Notes: generated by a model not told the origin, from the sequence alone. 64,000 bases of DNA from Pagrus major (GCF_040436345.1 NC_133232.1:30138315-30202314); one strand, 5' to 3'; counted from the stretch's first letter, positions 36,066 through 49,071 are shown. Made by a program: numbers and translations.

Positions 36066-39000
36066 ATGGAGGAGACATACCTTCTGAACCACCCAGAAGT
36101 CAAGAAGAAGATTCTGGCCGGAGGCTCAGGACCGCTGCCACACTTTCCACCTGGGGCAAAGGTAACAGGTCACAGTTAACCTGACCGACTCACCATGATT
36201 GGAAATGATCACCACTGTGATGTAATTAATGTTCCACTGGAAAATGTCTATTTTTAGCTCTGGTGCATTGCCCACTTCAATTAGATTCTGCTGCATTATT
36301 CATGAAGTGAGGAAATGTATTCTGTCTCTGGCACTTAACACACAGAGCAAACATTTGGTCAACCAAATTGCAACATGTCTTTTGGCACCGTATCTGTGTG
36401 TCTGTTCATTCGCTGATCCGCTGGTCGCCGACTTTTTTTCCCTTCCAAGTCATATCCAGCCATATGGCACCGAGCCTGGACACCATAACAAACATTTTCC
36501 ATGACAATGCCAGCGTGAATTTCCATTTACCTGTGCGTGTGTAGTGTGTACATTGGGTGTGTGTGTGTTCCCTCCCAGGTGAGGTGATCTCCAGTTGCTC
36601 TCACAGTTATCAGACCATTGTACACAATCTGTCAAGCTATAAATAGAAGGTTACAAGGGGACAGCGTAACTGTACAGTCACAGTGACGGTACAGTCTTTC
36701 ATATGCGCACAAACAGATTGAACACATATTGAATACCAGCGTGTTTGTGTTGGTCGTCAGAAATGACTCAAATGTTTGACAGCACACATAAACAATCATA
36801 AAATTGTCAACAGTTACACATTGTCAAAGCTGACAAAATAGATGACTATCATATTTATTCATTTCTCTATGCCAGACATACAGAACATGGTCAAAGAGGG
36901 GAGAAGAAAACATACATACACTGTATGCACACGTATACACATGCACAGGGTTGGTCAGAAACAAATACATGCAATCAGGATTATTATCACCAAAAATTAG
37001 CACCTATAACCAGATTACATTTGAAAGAATGTGTAATGAGATCAACGTTACATTGTCATGGATTACTTGATTACACTTTTAAAATTTTTTTAAAACAGCA
37101 TTCCAGATGTTATACAATACACACAGTAATAGGCTTGGGCCATATCCAATATCTTATATCACGATATTGCCCCACCCAAATATCGTGATACATGATATTA
37201 CTGACTTGGCGAGTCCAGCCGAACAATTTTTTTAGTAATGCCCTGTTTAGTTCACACCTGCGTACGGCAAAGATGACATGCGGCCTGATTCAAATCCCTT
37301 GGCTCGCCATTTTTACCGCTCTAAACCCGAAATATTGCTAAATTGGGAAGCTGGCATTCTACCTAGAAACTTCTGTGTCTTATCAGGCCAATTAACCAAT
37401 TAACCTGAAGTAACTTCCCAAATATCGATGTGCGTTGCCTCTGCTGCCATGACAGCGCTGCGTGCATTTCGTTTTCAAAATAAAAGCCTGAAGGTGCTAT
37501 AACAGCAGTTTGATATTTAAAAAGAAATATCGCAATATTCAATGATACCGAATATCGTCCAGGCCTACACAGTACTGCTGTAGTTCCTGCCAGTACCATG
37601 TTTATGAAGGTAATTCAAAAGTATACAGATTTTTTTTGTAATCCAATGAATCACATTTCTAATTACAAAAATTGCCACCAATCTGTCTTCAGTAACCGAC
37701 ACTACATGTCAAAGTAATCTGACCCAACCCTGTACGTGCGAGCATACATCCATAAAAAGGTCGAAGGCAGGAATTCCTCACTGACTGTTATTTAAAAAAA
37801 TGAGAGGATTGTATATTTTAGTTATCTGCACACTTTAATAAACAAGTTCTGTGTTTTGGAAAAAAATAAAAGAAATGTCTTAGCCAGTAAATAAAAGTGC
37901 TTTTAAGTTCTCTCAGAGGGGAAATTCATAACGTCTTTGAAAAGATGTGAGGATCTCTCGTGTACTTTAAAAACAATCCCACAGATTATTCTACAAAACT
38001 AGATCTCTATTTGTTTTAAAGTATAAAGGATGAACAAACTGTACACCATAAAGACATTTTTAGGCCACATTTCATATATAGCCATCATTAATAAATGGTA
38101 AATATATAGCTAATTAATATTTTAATAGCTATTTCATTGTTAACAAACAATGAAATGCTTTATAATATATAATATAATATGCATCAAGCAATTGTTTATT
38201 GTAAAGTTGCAACTGATGTTTATAAGCCTTTACAAATTCTTAATAAATGGTTTATAAAGCATTTCATTTTAGTGATTATAGTGGTGGTTATTATGATGTG
38301 TTGGAGACTAATGGTTTCATGGATTACTCTCCACCCTCCTAACTCTTCCTGCCCCCAGCTGGTTTTCCATTTCCAGACGCTGCTGGACGACTTCGAGCGA
38401 ACGGTCATCGATGACAGTCGACTGGCCGGCAGACCAGCTGAGATCTTCGTCGGAAAGATGTTCAAGATGGAGGTCTGGGAGACCCTGTTGATGTCCATGA
38501 GGATTGGAGAGGTGGCTGAGTTCTGGTGTGACGCCGTTGTAAGTTGATTTACGGACTTAACGCACGCACACATTCCCCAAGATATTAGGCCCAAGAAACT
38601 AGTCCTAATTGGTGTTCATGAGCAAAGAAGAGGAGCCTTTACTCCATATTAGTATGCACATGAATCAACCCTCTGAAGCCTCCTACATGCTCTGTATTAC
38701 AAACACAAACTGAGTAGTGCTTTTTGTGCAAATTGTTGTGTTTTTCTTCTGGAGAAAAAAAAAATGTAATTTGCAAGTAAAATTGCAGCCATTACTTATG
38801 TGTTCCTGGTAGGCCTGATTGTCACAGGCAGGCAGTACCAGGGGGTTAGCATGATTAAGTGCTTCTTTGTCTTGTTGTTTATGTTTTTGTTGATGAGTTT
38901 ATTTTGCAGCACACAGGCCTGTACCCTATCGTGTCCAAGGGAATGAGGCTGATCGCTCAAGGGAAAGACCCCCTGGAGGGCCAGAGACACATGTGCGGCA

Positions 39001-42000
39001 TGGGAAACATGTTCCACTATCACTCCACCGGTTTCCCAGAGCTGGATGAGCTAATGAGAACACCTCAACCGCTTATATTTATCATGGAGCTGCTGCAGGT
39101 GAGCACCAGTGGCAAAGCACTGTACGTCACCCTGAATAGGAGAAGAAGAAAGCACAGAAGAACAATCAGCTGTCTTTGCTCAATAACCGGCTTTTCTCGG
39201 GTTTTAGCGTCTGTAGGCTGACGGTAAAAAAAAGACACATTTACCTTTTCATGCAACCCTCTTCTAGAAGGGAGACACCCCTACACATTATTTTCTAAAA
39301 TCCACTGACAGGAGTGACAAAAGTGAAGTCCCACTCTGTCTGAGACATTCAGCTTTGAAGTAATATAGTATCCAGAACAAGCTTGAAACTCACCAGGGGG
39401 TCCAGCAGCTGTAGCAGTGAATTAACATCTTTCCTGTGGCAGATAGGTTCACATACTTCTCTTTGCACAGAGTGACATCTCAGAAGTACTCCAGTCATTT
39501 TCTTAGTTTCTTCGGTGCAGCAATACTATAATGTAAAAATACTCTGTTGTAAGCGAAAGTCCTGCAAATAAACTACTCAAATGCACAAAATTATCACCTG
39601 CGAAATTTATTAAAAGTATCCAAAAGTTCTCATTATGTAAATGCCCTCCCTGTTTGTCCTTATATGCACAAGATAATATTTTGTGCGCACAAGCTATTCC
39701 CCTCTAGCACAATCGACGTATATTAAGCTTTTTTGACCATTTAGATAATCACTAGGTGTTTTTAACTTGCGAGGTTAGCCTGTCAGCTAGCCTCGCTGGC
39801 TTTCTAAGAAGCTCTGCATATACACATAATAGCAGAACCAGCCACCCTTCTCTATGATTCCTGATTCAAATCCCTTCTCCAGCACTGAGGTCGGAGCTTT
39901 ACTGCTCGCTCTCTCAAGATGGTGTGATTGGTCACTTTCATTTTTGGCAGCTCTGCAAAGCACAGAGTCTAAAAAAGAGCGCTAATGTTAGCGCGTGGCT
40001 GGCTAATGTCGCTAACAGTTATCTAGCCTATTGATCTCAAGGATCAAAAACACTATATACAAAAATCTGGTTAAAAAAAATGGTAAACTGTTAATATATA
40101 CAAAACTAACTGTGAAAAATGAAGTATTTTAACTAAGTAACAGATAAAAAGGCACTGAGATAACTATGAACGTATACTGTAGAGTCGGCACGAGGAGCAA
40201 AAAAGTGGAGAATTATCTTGCAGGACAAGTTAAAACTTTGTCCTTGATATTCACGACCATTGTGTAAATCTCAGCAGAGGTTTGCATAACTTCAACCTGA
40301 GCAGCTGTAACCAGGCACATAACTGAGAGCTACCTTGGGTTTATGCAGGCCTTTAATCTGTAATAATGCATCATATTTCACGTCAGGTGTTTTTCATGCT
40401 AAAATAAATGCTGTCAAATAAATGTAGTGGAATAAAAAGTGTGAATTTCCCTCTGACACGTAGTGAAGCCGAAGTATAAAGTACAGTACTCCACCACTGC
40501 AGCCATTTTATACCCATCCAGCCGTTAACGTGTGCTTCCATCGCTGGGTTTTGCTTCTCCGTTTGATGTTTTTGTTCTGTTGTGCTCTCCTCCCGCCCTC
40601 ACTGCTTCCAGGTGGGAGACCCCATGTCGTACCACAGAGAGTCGTGGATGATGGAAAAGGATGAGAAGCTGCACACGGTGCCAAGTCTCCACATGCAGGG
40701 CAACGCGTTGGTCAAGCAGAGACAATTCAGAGAGGCTGCCAGCAAATACAAAGAGGCTGTCCTGCTGCTGAGAACAGTCCAGTCCAAAGTGAGTGAATGA
40801 TTGGGGAAGAGAGATGAGATGGAGGAGGGAGGGCGGGATGATGTGCAAGCTTGTGAATTTTGAGGTCTTCTCAGGATTTTAGGTTTTTGGGACATGTTGC
40901 AGCAGCTCTTTCGCAGTGGGATATTCCTGTTTTTCTTGTTTTTTGCTCTGCTTCACTGTTACCCTGATAACAAGCAGTAGGGAGGGTGGATGGACGTCTA
41001 AGGATGGAGGAAGACTGAAGGGAGAACAAGTTTTAAGAGTGATTTATGGCTGCTCTAGACATATTTACAATCATGATAAAGGAGGCTTTTTGATAGTTGG
41101 CCTGAGCGCAAGCTGCTAATAACGCTCTGTTGAGCTGATGCTCCATTGTCCCATGCCATGTTACGTTTAAACGAGAATGAAAACATTTAAACCAACAGAA
41201 TGCACATAAATTGTTAAAATATGTGTAGGCGATGCCAAGCAACACAGTGGCATTCATCATGTTCTTGTTCTTCCATCTGTCCGTGTGCGTGTAGGAGATG
41301 CCGGGTGATATAGACTACATTAATTTAGGCCGGATGATCGTCCCCCTGGAGTTGAACTACTGCCAGTGTATGCTGGAGCTGGAGGAGTATTATGAAGTTA
41401 TAGAGCACACTGACGAACTGCTGGAGAAACATAAAGGTACATTTGCCTGGTTGGACTATTTAATCCTTATTTTTGGCACTGAAATACATATTTAATATAG
41501 TTGACGGAGCAATGTCACCTAGCTTTATGGAACACAATTGCATATTTTTTAATAAATGTGTTAATAAGCTTTCTTTACAAGAGATAAAAAGATTGATGCC
41601 TCTCTCATAGCCAGGAGTTGGTAAGCTTAACTCGGCATAAAGACTTGAAGCGTTGGGTTTGTGCTTCCAGTCGTTTAAGTTAAGCTAAGCTTACCTTCGC
41701 ATGTGAAACTACAGCCAGGAGACGGTGAGTTTAGCTTAGCATAAAGACTTGAAGTGAAGAGAAACAGCTAGCTCTTTGTGCTTCTGATCTTATTGCTAAA
41801 CTAAGCTAACCTTTTCCCGCCTGTAGTTTTGACAGTTACATGAAGCCAGACAGTTACATGTTTGTTTTTACCTTACCAGGCTACCAGCTAGCCTGGCTTC
41901 CCTCTGCTTCCAGTCCTAATGCTAAACTAAGCTAACCATCCCCAGGCTTCAGCATCATATTTGACAGACATGACATTGGTGACAATTTTCTTATCTAGCT

Positions 42001-45000
42001 CTAAACAATAATGCAATTAAGAGTACCTCCAAAAATGTCAAACTATTCTTTGTGACCAAGTACACAAAAGTATGCTCAGTGAGGTGTAAAATGAGGGTTT
42101 GCAGCCTACAGAGTTACTCCCACCCGAGGATATGAAGCCTGTGACAAACAGTAATTTCAGGATGTTGTAAAACACTGACAGGTCAGGGTTGGATGCCTCT
42201 GCTGGCTTTATGGCAGTGGTAGTTGCATGTTGCAGCTGTGTATTAACTGAGAGTGTGTAGGAGGGCTGAGGCTGACATTACTGAGAGTTTTAAAGTTGGA
42301 GCAGCCCTGGGAATTGTACTGTCATATCCATGGCTACTCATATAATCCTGGAGGAGCTCAAATGCTGGCACACCCTGCACTTCAGAGCCTTATGAATTAT
42401 GCCACCGAGGCAGTCTTTATTTTACTCTCGGTCCCTCAGCCTGGATTTCAGTTTCATATTTGTTTTGGCAGGAGGAGGGAGGGTGCACGGTTGTGATTGT
42501 GCGTGCCTGTAAGATGTGCGTGTTCGGGTCTGTGTGGCAGGAGGAGGAAGGTTGTACATGTCCTTGTGAGTGAGCATGAGACTGAAATGGTATCCTGAAA
42601 ATGATGGGCAGGGGTTTCTGAGCACCTCCACTAGCCCATTTCAAGCTTTAGCCATGAAGCTGGAGCCCTCTCCACAAGGCTTACAAGATTGATCCACCCC
42701 ACACACACCAGCATCCCTCCACCATACCTTTTTTGTTATTTTCCCCCTTTTCAGTCTCTTTAGTTTCCAATCCTTTTCTAGCTGTAGCTTCAGTTTCAAT
42801 ACCCCTATTTTCACACTCTTCTCTCCCTTTCTTCTTCACTTTACTTGCAATCTTCTCCCTGGTGTTGTTCCTCCTGTCATCAATATCATGTTGTCTGTTT
42901 CAGTTCAAGTCAGCCACTCTGCTCTCCTGTTTCATCCCTTCAACCCAGTTGCTCCTCAGAAAAGCACCCAATGCTGGCTCACTGCAGTGCATCTGCTTTT
43001 GCCAGAGGCAACAAAGAAATCTCTTATATTGGCTGAATGAGGGTTTAGCATAGATGAAAATTAAATGCAGAGGATCAGAGAAACTCATCATCACCAGTCG
43101 TCAGTGGGTATCTATAACAGCGTTTCCACCGCATGGTACTTGCACAGTACTCAACTTAGCTCGACCCTACTTACTCTTTTTTTGTTTTTTTTAATTATAG
43201 ATAGTACCTGGTACCTGGTATCACCTCTGTTGAGGTTATAAGTGAGCCGATGCTAAAAGGTGATATGAAATCAGAGGACAGAGAAATCGTCACTTTGCTT
43301 TTCTCCTGGGATGGTGATGGTGCCTCTGATTGGCATACCCTGACATTTTTACCATAATCCTAACCAGTTTCACTCCTGGTGCCTAAACCTAACCAAGTAC
43401 TAGCATCTCAGAAGCAGAGTCATGACTTCTCTACCCTGGTGAAACACTTTTGCCCAGGGGACATCATACACAAAGCCTGCATTTTTACGAGCAAAGCTAC
43501 TGTCAATAGAAACCACATTTTTTTATTGAGTTGACCCCGATTTAAAAAAATGGCATCCTGCCTCACCGCGCTGTGGTAATTTGACAAAGTGCAGACGTGT
43601 GTGACAGTGACTCCAAGCGGAGCAGAGAGCAAGGCTAGTGGTGAAGTTGTCATTTTAGCAGTAAATGTATAGTGTAGGTTACAGTTTGTCAGCCAATAAA
43701 GGCTGCAGCTTCTCAACAGCAAAATAAAGCTCCTGTGTGTTGTTTCCCAGCTGCTGGACAAGTGAACAGAGCGTGGATTCAATATGACAATCAACCAAAA
43801 ATCCTGCCTACGTTGTTGTATACTAGGCTATCTGCAGGGGGAAGCAGAATAGAAAAAAGTATCTGGTACCAAAAGCAGGTAGAGTCAAGCTGAGCCGTAT
43901 CATGCAGTGAAAATCAGGCTTAATTTAGCACATGAGCCCCTTTACAGTGTGTATGTGTGAGTATGTGTGTGTTGCATGTCAACAAGTATTTTAAGATTAA
44001 GTTCAACATTTTGGAAACACGCAAGACTAATACCACGTCCGTTCAATAGAAGATACAAACAACCAGTGAGTTAGCTTAGTTTAGCATAAAGGAGTAGGAG
44101 TATTGTGCCGGATTATGTATTTGCCCAGCATAGTCCTAAAAAGACATGTTGTCATTTTGTACATTTTTTATTTAGACAAAAGACAAAAAAAACACCAAAC
44201 AAGCTAGGCTATAATGTGCTAATTAGTGAGCTGTAGAGGTGAATTTAGTCATCTAAATGCAGAGAAAGGCTGTTCTCCCTTGTTCCCAGTCTTTGTGTGA
44301 AGCTAAGTGGTGGTAGCTTCATATTTAACAGAAAGAGAAATAAAAGGACTTTACAAATTGTCAAACTTTCACTTAATGACACGAGGCTTTAGCGAGGAAT
44401 AAAGATGCAGCGTGTTGCGCTGAGTTTGCAAAACAAACTGATGAGAAATACACACACTGACACTCCACACCTACACACTCTCCTAAATGCAGACATATTG
44501 CCACCGCAGCTTCAGCAGACAGAGCAGGTCTGTTATTGAATTTGTCTCGGTTAGACATTAATACTTCTGTTTTTATTCATGCTTTTTTAAAAGTTATGCT
44601 GGTGTGTGTTTTTTGTTTTTCTTTTGTTCCTCAGACTGTGTGAAGGGCTACTACAAGAGAGCCAAGGCCCACGCTGCTGTGTGGAATGAAAAGGAAGCCA
44701 AGAGAGACTTCAACATGGTGGCCCAGCTCGACTTCACTCTGGCCTCTCTCGTCAGTCGAGAGCTGAAGGCCTTGTCAGAGCGCATGAAGAAGAAGTATTG
44801 GGAGGAGAAGGAGACATACTGGAACATGCTGGAGACAAAGGAGAATAAAAATGAAGAGGAAGGGGGAGAGGTGGAAGGCAAAGGAAAAGAAGAAGAAGAA
44901 GAAGACGACGACGGTGAAAGTGTGACCACAGAGTGTAAAGATGAAGCCAGGGAAGAAAAAGGTACAGAAGAATCTCTGTCCAAATGTGATGAAGGTCAGA

Positions 45001-47782
45001 AAGAGGAACTCTTACCCGAGGGAACAAGTAACGAAGAGGAAGCCAGCTCTTTTGAGATCAGTCTAGACGCTTCAGATAAAACAGAGGGAAAGGACTGGCA
45101 GCAGATGTTACGACTGGTCATGTTGCTGCAGAAGGAAGGAAACTTCCTCATTAAGGAAAAGAGCTTTGAGGATGCTTCTGCAAAGTTCAAGGAGGCCGTA
45201 GAATATGTGGACGTCCTTCAGGATATGGTCAGTGTAACTGGTTATATGGTGACATTGTGTAAAAGTTATAATGTAGTGTTTCTCTGTTAAACTAAAGGTG
45301 CAATATGTAAGATAACCAAAAATAACGAACATTATCAAATTAATCCGAAGAAATAATTGTTTTAAATGTCAAAGACGTCTATGCATTGTGTTGCAGAGAT
45401 ATCCACTGAAGTTAGCATGCTGACCAGCTAGCCCCGGTCTATCCTGTATAGTAGTCTCACAGAATAGCTCAGGCCTCTGGATTTGAGCGCTGACTGATAG
45501 CCGACCTCCCCGTGTGGGCCCGTCATGTCTTTGTCCGTTTCAAGCACCGCTCTCCGTCAGGATCTGCTACTCGGTGCCCCTCACCCTGGTCCTGAAAACC
45601 TACCCCTCCCATCGACCAGTCAGCTAGCAATTCACAGTCTGCTAGCTGCATGGCTAATTGAGCTAAGTAGCTAATGGGAGCAACAGGAATCATTTACTCT
45701 GTTGATACGCTGTTCCCTATTTGTCTGAAGTATGAATTCGACAGATGGCTCATTCTTACATACTGCACCTTTAAACCTTTTGTGACGACAGTGATTGTCC
45801 AGATGGACGTCAAGATTGATGCCGAACACATTAACAGCCTCCAGTTCGAGCCATTCAGCGAGATGAATCGACTGAACGTGCCAGAAAGAAAAAAAAAACG
45901 ATTGCATCTCATAAACTATAATCATCAGTCATTGTCTGCCAGCTGTGTAGGTATGCTGGCGGAGTTAAGAGCAGAGAAAAGAGCACCAAGAATAACTAAC
46001 TATCCACAGAGATATCACCGTGACAGCGCTCGCCTGTGCTTCTTCTTCTATTTCTCGAGCTCCTTCACTCTTGCCACACCTCGCTGTCTCAACTCCCTCA
46101 CGCCTTTCCCACACAACAACCTGCCTCTTGTAGCCTTTACCTCGCCTCTCCATCGTCTTCATCAATCCTCCAAACCGTTACATCTACACCTCTCCTTTTG
46201 TTGTCATGTTGTTTCATTCTTGTTTCATCTGTTCGACATTTCCTTTGCCATCCATCACCATCACCACCACCTCCTCCCACCCATCCTGTCCTCTCTGCGT
46301 ACTCTGCAGGTGGATCAAGAGGCCGATGACTGGGAGTCGCTGGAGAAAGTGCGCCTTCCGCTGACTCTCAACCTGAGCCAGTGCTTGCTGGAGCTCAAAC
46401 AATACCAGCAAGTGGTGCAGCTCAACAGCAGGCTGCTCAAGAAGCATAAAGGTAATATATTTTAGTGTGACGACAGAGCGGCGGAGGAAACAAAAAGACG
46501 CCGTTTGATATAGAAATAGGTACAAGAGTATATTTAAACAAGCTCTGTTTTTTGTTGTTTTTCCTTACGCACCTTCATTTTTTAGTTTAAAAATATCAAG
46601 ATCTGTTGCTTGTACTTGTAATGCCTGGCCCCCAGCAAACGCCTGCCTTCACACTGCAACAATCCTTGATCTCTCTGTTTACCCGCGAAAGAAGGAACCA
46701 AACATTCGCAAAACTGCATTGCTGAGTCTCTCTTTCGTTCCCCTGGCACCCACCCATGGACATCACAGTCAAAAATGAATTCATTGTTTTCTTTTTGTTT
46801 CTGCCATGACTGAATTATTTATAGTTGAGGCTGATGTGAAATGGTAGTTCTTATGTTTTCCTTTTCCCTTCATTTACTTCTCTCCAACTTTAGCCTTCTA
46901 CTTCGCCTGCCTCCTGTCTCACCACTAGTGTTCAGTGCAGTTTTTTAATCCTCCCTCTGGTAGTTTATTTTGCCTTCAACTTTTGGTTTAACTGCTTCCA
47001 AGTTTTAGTCCCGTTGACCCCGTCTCTTTTCCTGCTGCCTGTCAATATTTCAGTTACTTCTACCCCTCCGCTGTCTTTTCTCCACAGGAAACTTTAAGGC
47101 GGTGTACCAGCGGGCACGAGCACACGCCGCTTTGTGCAACGAAAATGAAGCTCGGAGGGACTTTGATTTGGTGGAGAAACTGGACCCAAATTTCAAACCC
47201 TTCGTCCGGCAGGAACTGAAAAGGCTGGGTGAGAGCATGCGAACCGTGCACGCCCACCAGAATAAGACTTACTGGGATACAACGCAAGACAAGTGGGGGC
47301 CTGGTGGGAGCCAGGCAAAGGGTGTAGCAACAAAGACGAAATTTTCACAGAAAGCCACTGAGGAAAATAAGAAGACAGAAGTTAGTAAGATAGAAGACAA
47401 AGCGAGCTCAGAGAAACCCGCCTCTGCTGAGATGGAGGGTGTGGATGACGCAGAAGCAGAGAACAATCCAGATGTGAAAGCGGAGCCGAGTAATAAAGAG
47501 CTCGAGAGTGGGAGGGCGACTGGAGAAGGGTTAGATAATGAAAATATCGAGAGTGTCGTGGTTCAGGAGGACGGGCGGGGTGCGCCAGATAATCGAGCTG
47601 CAGATAAAGATAGCGATCTGGCGCCCACCAGCACAGGAGAAGATAATGTAGTGAGCAAGAGATCAGCCAGCGATAAGAGAAGAAAGGTCAAATGCCAATC
47701 AAATGCTGCACCAGGCGGCTGCAGGACAAGCAAAGGGAACAAAGCCACCAATGACAAAACAGGAAATGGGGGCACTCAATAA
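36066..47782 (+). CDS. AIPL1-like HSP90 co-chaperone with duplicated TPR domain, 8 exons
   Basis: Exons: 36066-36161, 38359-38538, 38910-39098, 40612-40788, 41295-41436, 44635-45227, 46310-46451, 47088-47782. They sum to 2214 nt (737 aa plus TAA); AIP is 330 and AIPL1 384 aa. Residues 1-155 form the FKBP-like domain, closest to AIPL1 ([27 protein letters not shown]). Residues 156 to about 330 form the usual TPR domain ([60 protein letters not shown]). An acidic Glu/Lys linker follows. Then a second TPR set appears from about 425 to 565 ([60 protein letters not shown]). The tail (about 566-737) is charged and ends near a basic KRRKVK. AIP-family proteins hold client proteins with HSP90; AIPL1 serves photoreceptor phosphodiesterase 6. 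All junctions keep frame. The family call is sure; orthology to a named fish gene is not. Confidence 0.9.
37130..37567. mobile_element. hAT-like MITE in intron 1 of the AIPL1-like gene
   Basis: Ends TAGGCTTGGGCCATATCCAA and the inverted GAATATCGTCCAGGCCTA are terminal inverted repeats. They are flanked by CACAGTAA (37122-37129) and CACAGTAC (37568-37575), a 7-of-8 match to an 8-bp target duplication. Length 438 bp, no transposase. Confidence 0.75.
41590..41960. repeat. GCTAAGCTAA-type fish repeat, copy 1
   Basis: Two partial units carry CCAGGAG(T/A)(T/C)GGT, CATAAAGACTTGAAG and CTAAACTAAGCTAACC. A second, more diverged copy lies at about 43985-44350. Both are in intron 5 of the AIPL1-like gene. 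Confidence 0.55.
43121..43918. mobile_element. MITE-like element in intron 5 of the AIPL1-like gene
   Basis: The left end GCGTTTCCACCGCATGGTAC and the right end, read inverted, GATTTTCACTGCATGATACG are imperfect terminal inverted repeats. Internal GGTACCTGGTA-like motifs repeat near both ends. No transposase frame. Confidence 0.5.
43985..44350. repeat. GCTAAGCTAA-type fish repeat, copy 2
   Basis: It contains GAGTTAGCTTAGTTTAGCATAAAG, cut here to its core TTAGCTTAGTTTAGCATAAA, and later GTGCTAATTAGTGAGCTGTA and TTCCCAGTCTTTGTG, in the same order as the family seen at 41590-41960. Confidence 0.5.
44635..45227 (+). other. Exon 6: end of TPR set 1, acidic linker, start of TPR set 2
   Basis: This 593-nt exon spans residues 262-459. 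Its first part ([14 protein letters not shown] to about SERMKKKYW) corresponds to the last coding exon of a normal AIP/AIPL1 gene. It then runs without an intron through an acidic tract ([20 protein letters not shown]) into a segment homologous to exon 4 ([20 protein letters not shown]). The duplication boundary therefore lies inside this exon. Confidence 0.8.
45293..45773. mobile_element. MITE-like element, family A relative, in intron 6 of the AIPL1-like gene
   Basis: Terminal inverted repeats TAAAGGTGCAATATGTAAGA and, inverted at the right, TAAAGGTGCAGTATGTAAGA differ at one base. The end sequence resembles family A (TTAAAGGTGCACTATGT), but the interior differs. Confidence 0.72.
46310..46451 (+). 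other. Exon 7: duplicate of exon 5
   Basis: It is 142 nt long, exactly the length of exon 5 (41295-41436), with the same phases (starts in phase 0, ends one base into a codon after KHK). The products align: [20 protein letters not shown] against [20 protein letters not shown]. This is the clearest trace of exon duplication. Confidence 0.9.
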
Positions 47783-49047
47783 AAATAGACCATCACGTTT
47801 GAATTGTCTTGTGCTACACCACAAGGACGCAGGGCAAGCTGAGGCCAGAGAGATGAATAGATCAGTAAACTGGGTAAGAACAACAAAATGGAGGGAGTAG
47901 ACGTGAAGTCGAGCCTCAAGTCTAAACAGAAAATATTGATTCTGCCACGTTCAAATCCAAATATAAACACGAGGAGAGGAATTAATATAAACAGCCACAG
48001 TTGGCACCATCCTGAGTTAAGTTTCATTATTCAGTTCTCAAAGGGATACTAAAGCAGGAAGGAGAAAAAAAAGCACGGGCGGACAGGGAATTTGCCAAAT
48101 ACAAAGTTTTTATTTCTGTACACAAAGAGTAGAAAGCAGCCAGTAACCCACTTGTTATTACAGTAAAAAGCCTTTCTTCAGAAAACTTCTCGTACAGATT
48201 AAAAACTCCAGAGAAAAGACAGCAAGAAGTGTTTTGAGTGCTGGACAAGAACATAAAATCAAACTCATTAAACGATAAACATTTGAGATGATTAATGAGG
48301 TATATTAATGGTGATTTAAAATAAAGAAAGTGAGAAAAAAAAAACACCCCAGTTCACCAGTAAGGTATGAGTGTTTGTGTTTATATGTGTTAGTGTTGTC
48401 AACACCTTGTTTGAGGTTAGGCGATTCACTGCCCCGTCACGTGAGAGGTGACACGCAAGCGCGCGTGTGTCCTTAACGCAAGCTTGGGATGCATGATGGA
48501 GGACGTGGAGGCAGGAGAGTGATGAACGTGCTGGCTGGCTACATGCAGTAACAGGAGTCTGGAGAGCGATAGCAGCATCCTCTGAGGAGGCAGGGCCGGG
48601 GGTAGGGGGTGGCTCTTGCCTCTGTGGAGAGCCTTCGTTCAATCACACGGAGAGAGCAGGGTATGTTTTTAGTGTGCCTGTGGAATATAGGGAGCCACTG
48701 CTAGTATAGAAGTTTGTACATGTATCAAGACCTCAAAGAGATGATCACACAGGTGCCGGATGGCCATCGAAGTCAATTTAGACGGCGAGTGAAGAGTGAA
48801 ACACGGGGACAAACCATGTCTGGCAACGTAACTATCATTTAACCACCTGGTGTGTTCATTTCAATCGGCCTCGTCTGTGTTGTCTTAAAATACATGCGAC
48901 AAATGTTGACATGCAGCCCTGTGGGGGAAGCCTGCTCGTCTATTCTTCTACACATTCTGTCACTGTTACATCATTCAGCACGTACAAGAGTATGTAGATA
49001 AGAGGCCGGCGGGTGATCATCAATGTGTAATGAGATGTGTGAATACC
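47783..49047 (+). other. Probable 3' UTR of the AIPL1-like gene
   Basis: Non-coding stretch between the stop codon and the polyadenylation cluster. No exon on either strand could be supported. The drp2 gene converges from the right, so an unrecognised drp2 terminal exon in or beyond this stretch cannot be excluded. Confidence 0.4.
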
Positions 49048-49071
49048 AATAAATAAATGTCTATGAATAAA
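49048..49071 (+). terminator. Polyadenylation signal cluster of the AIPL1-like gene
   Basis: Three AATAAA hexamers (49048-49053, 49052-49057, 49066-49071) are followed by a T/GT-rich stretch from about 49077. This is a strong candidate 3' end and would give a 1.3-kb 3' UTR. Confidence 0.6.

Noticed and set aside
45674..46309. A 263-codon open frame running into exon 7 of the AIPL1-like gene
   Set aside because: It begins inside the right end of a MITE and has no TPR or family character before 46310, where a clean CTGCAG acceptor matches the phase of exon 4-5.
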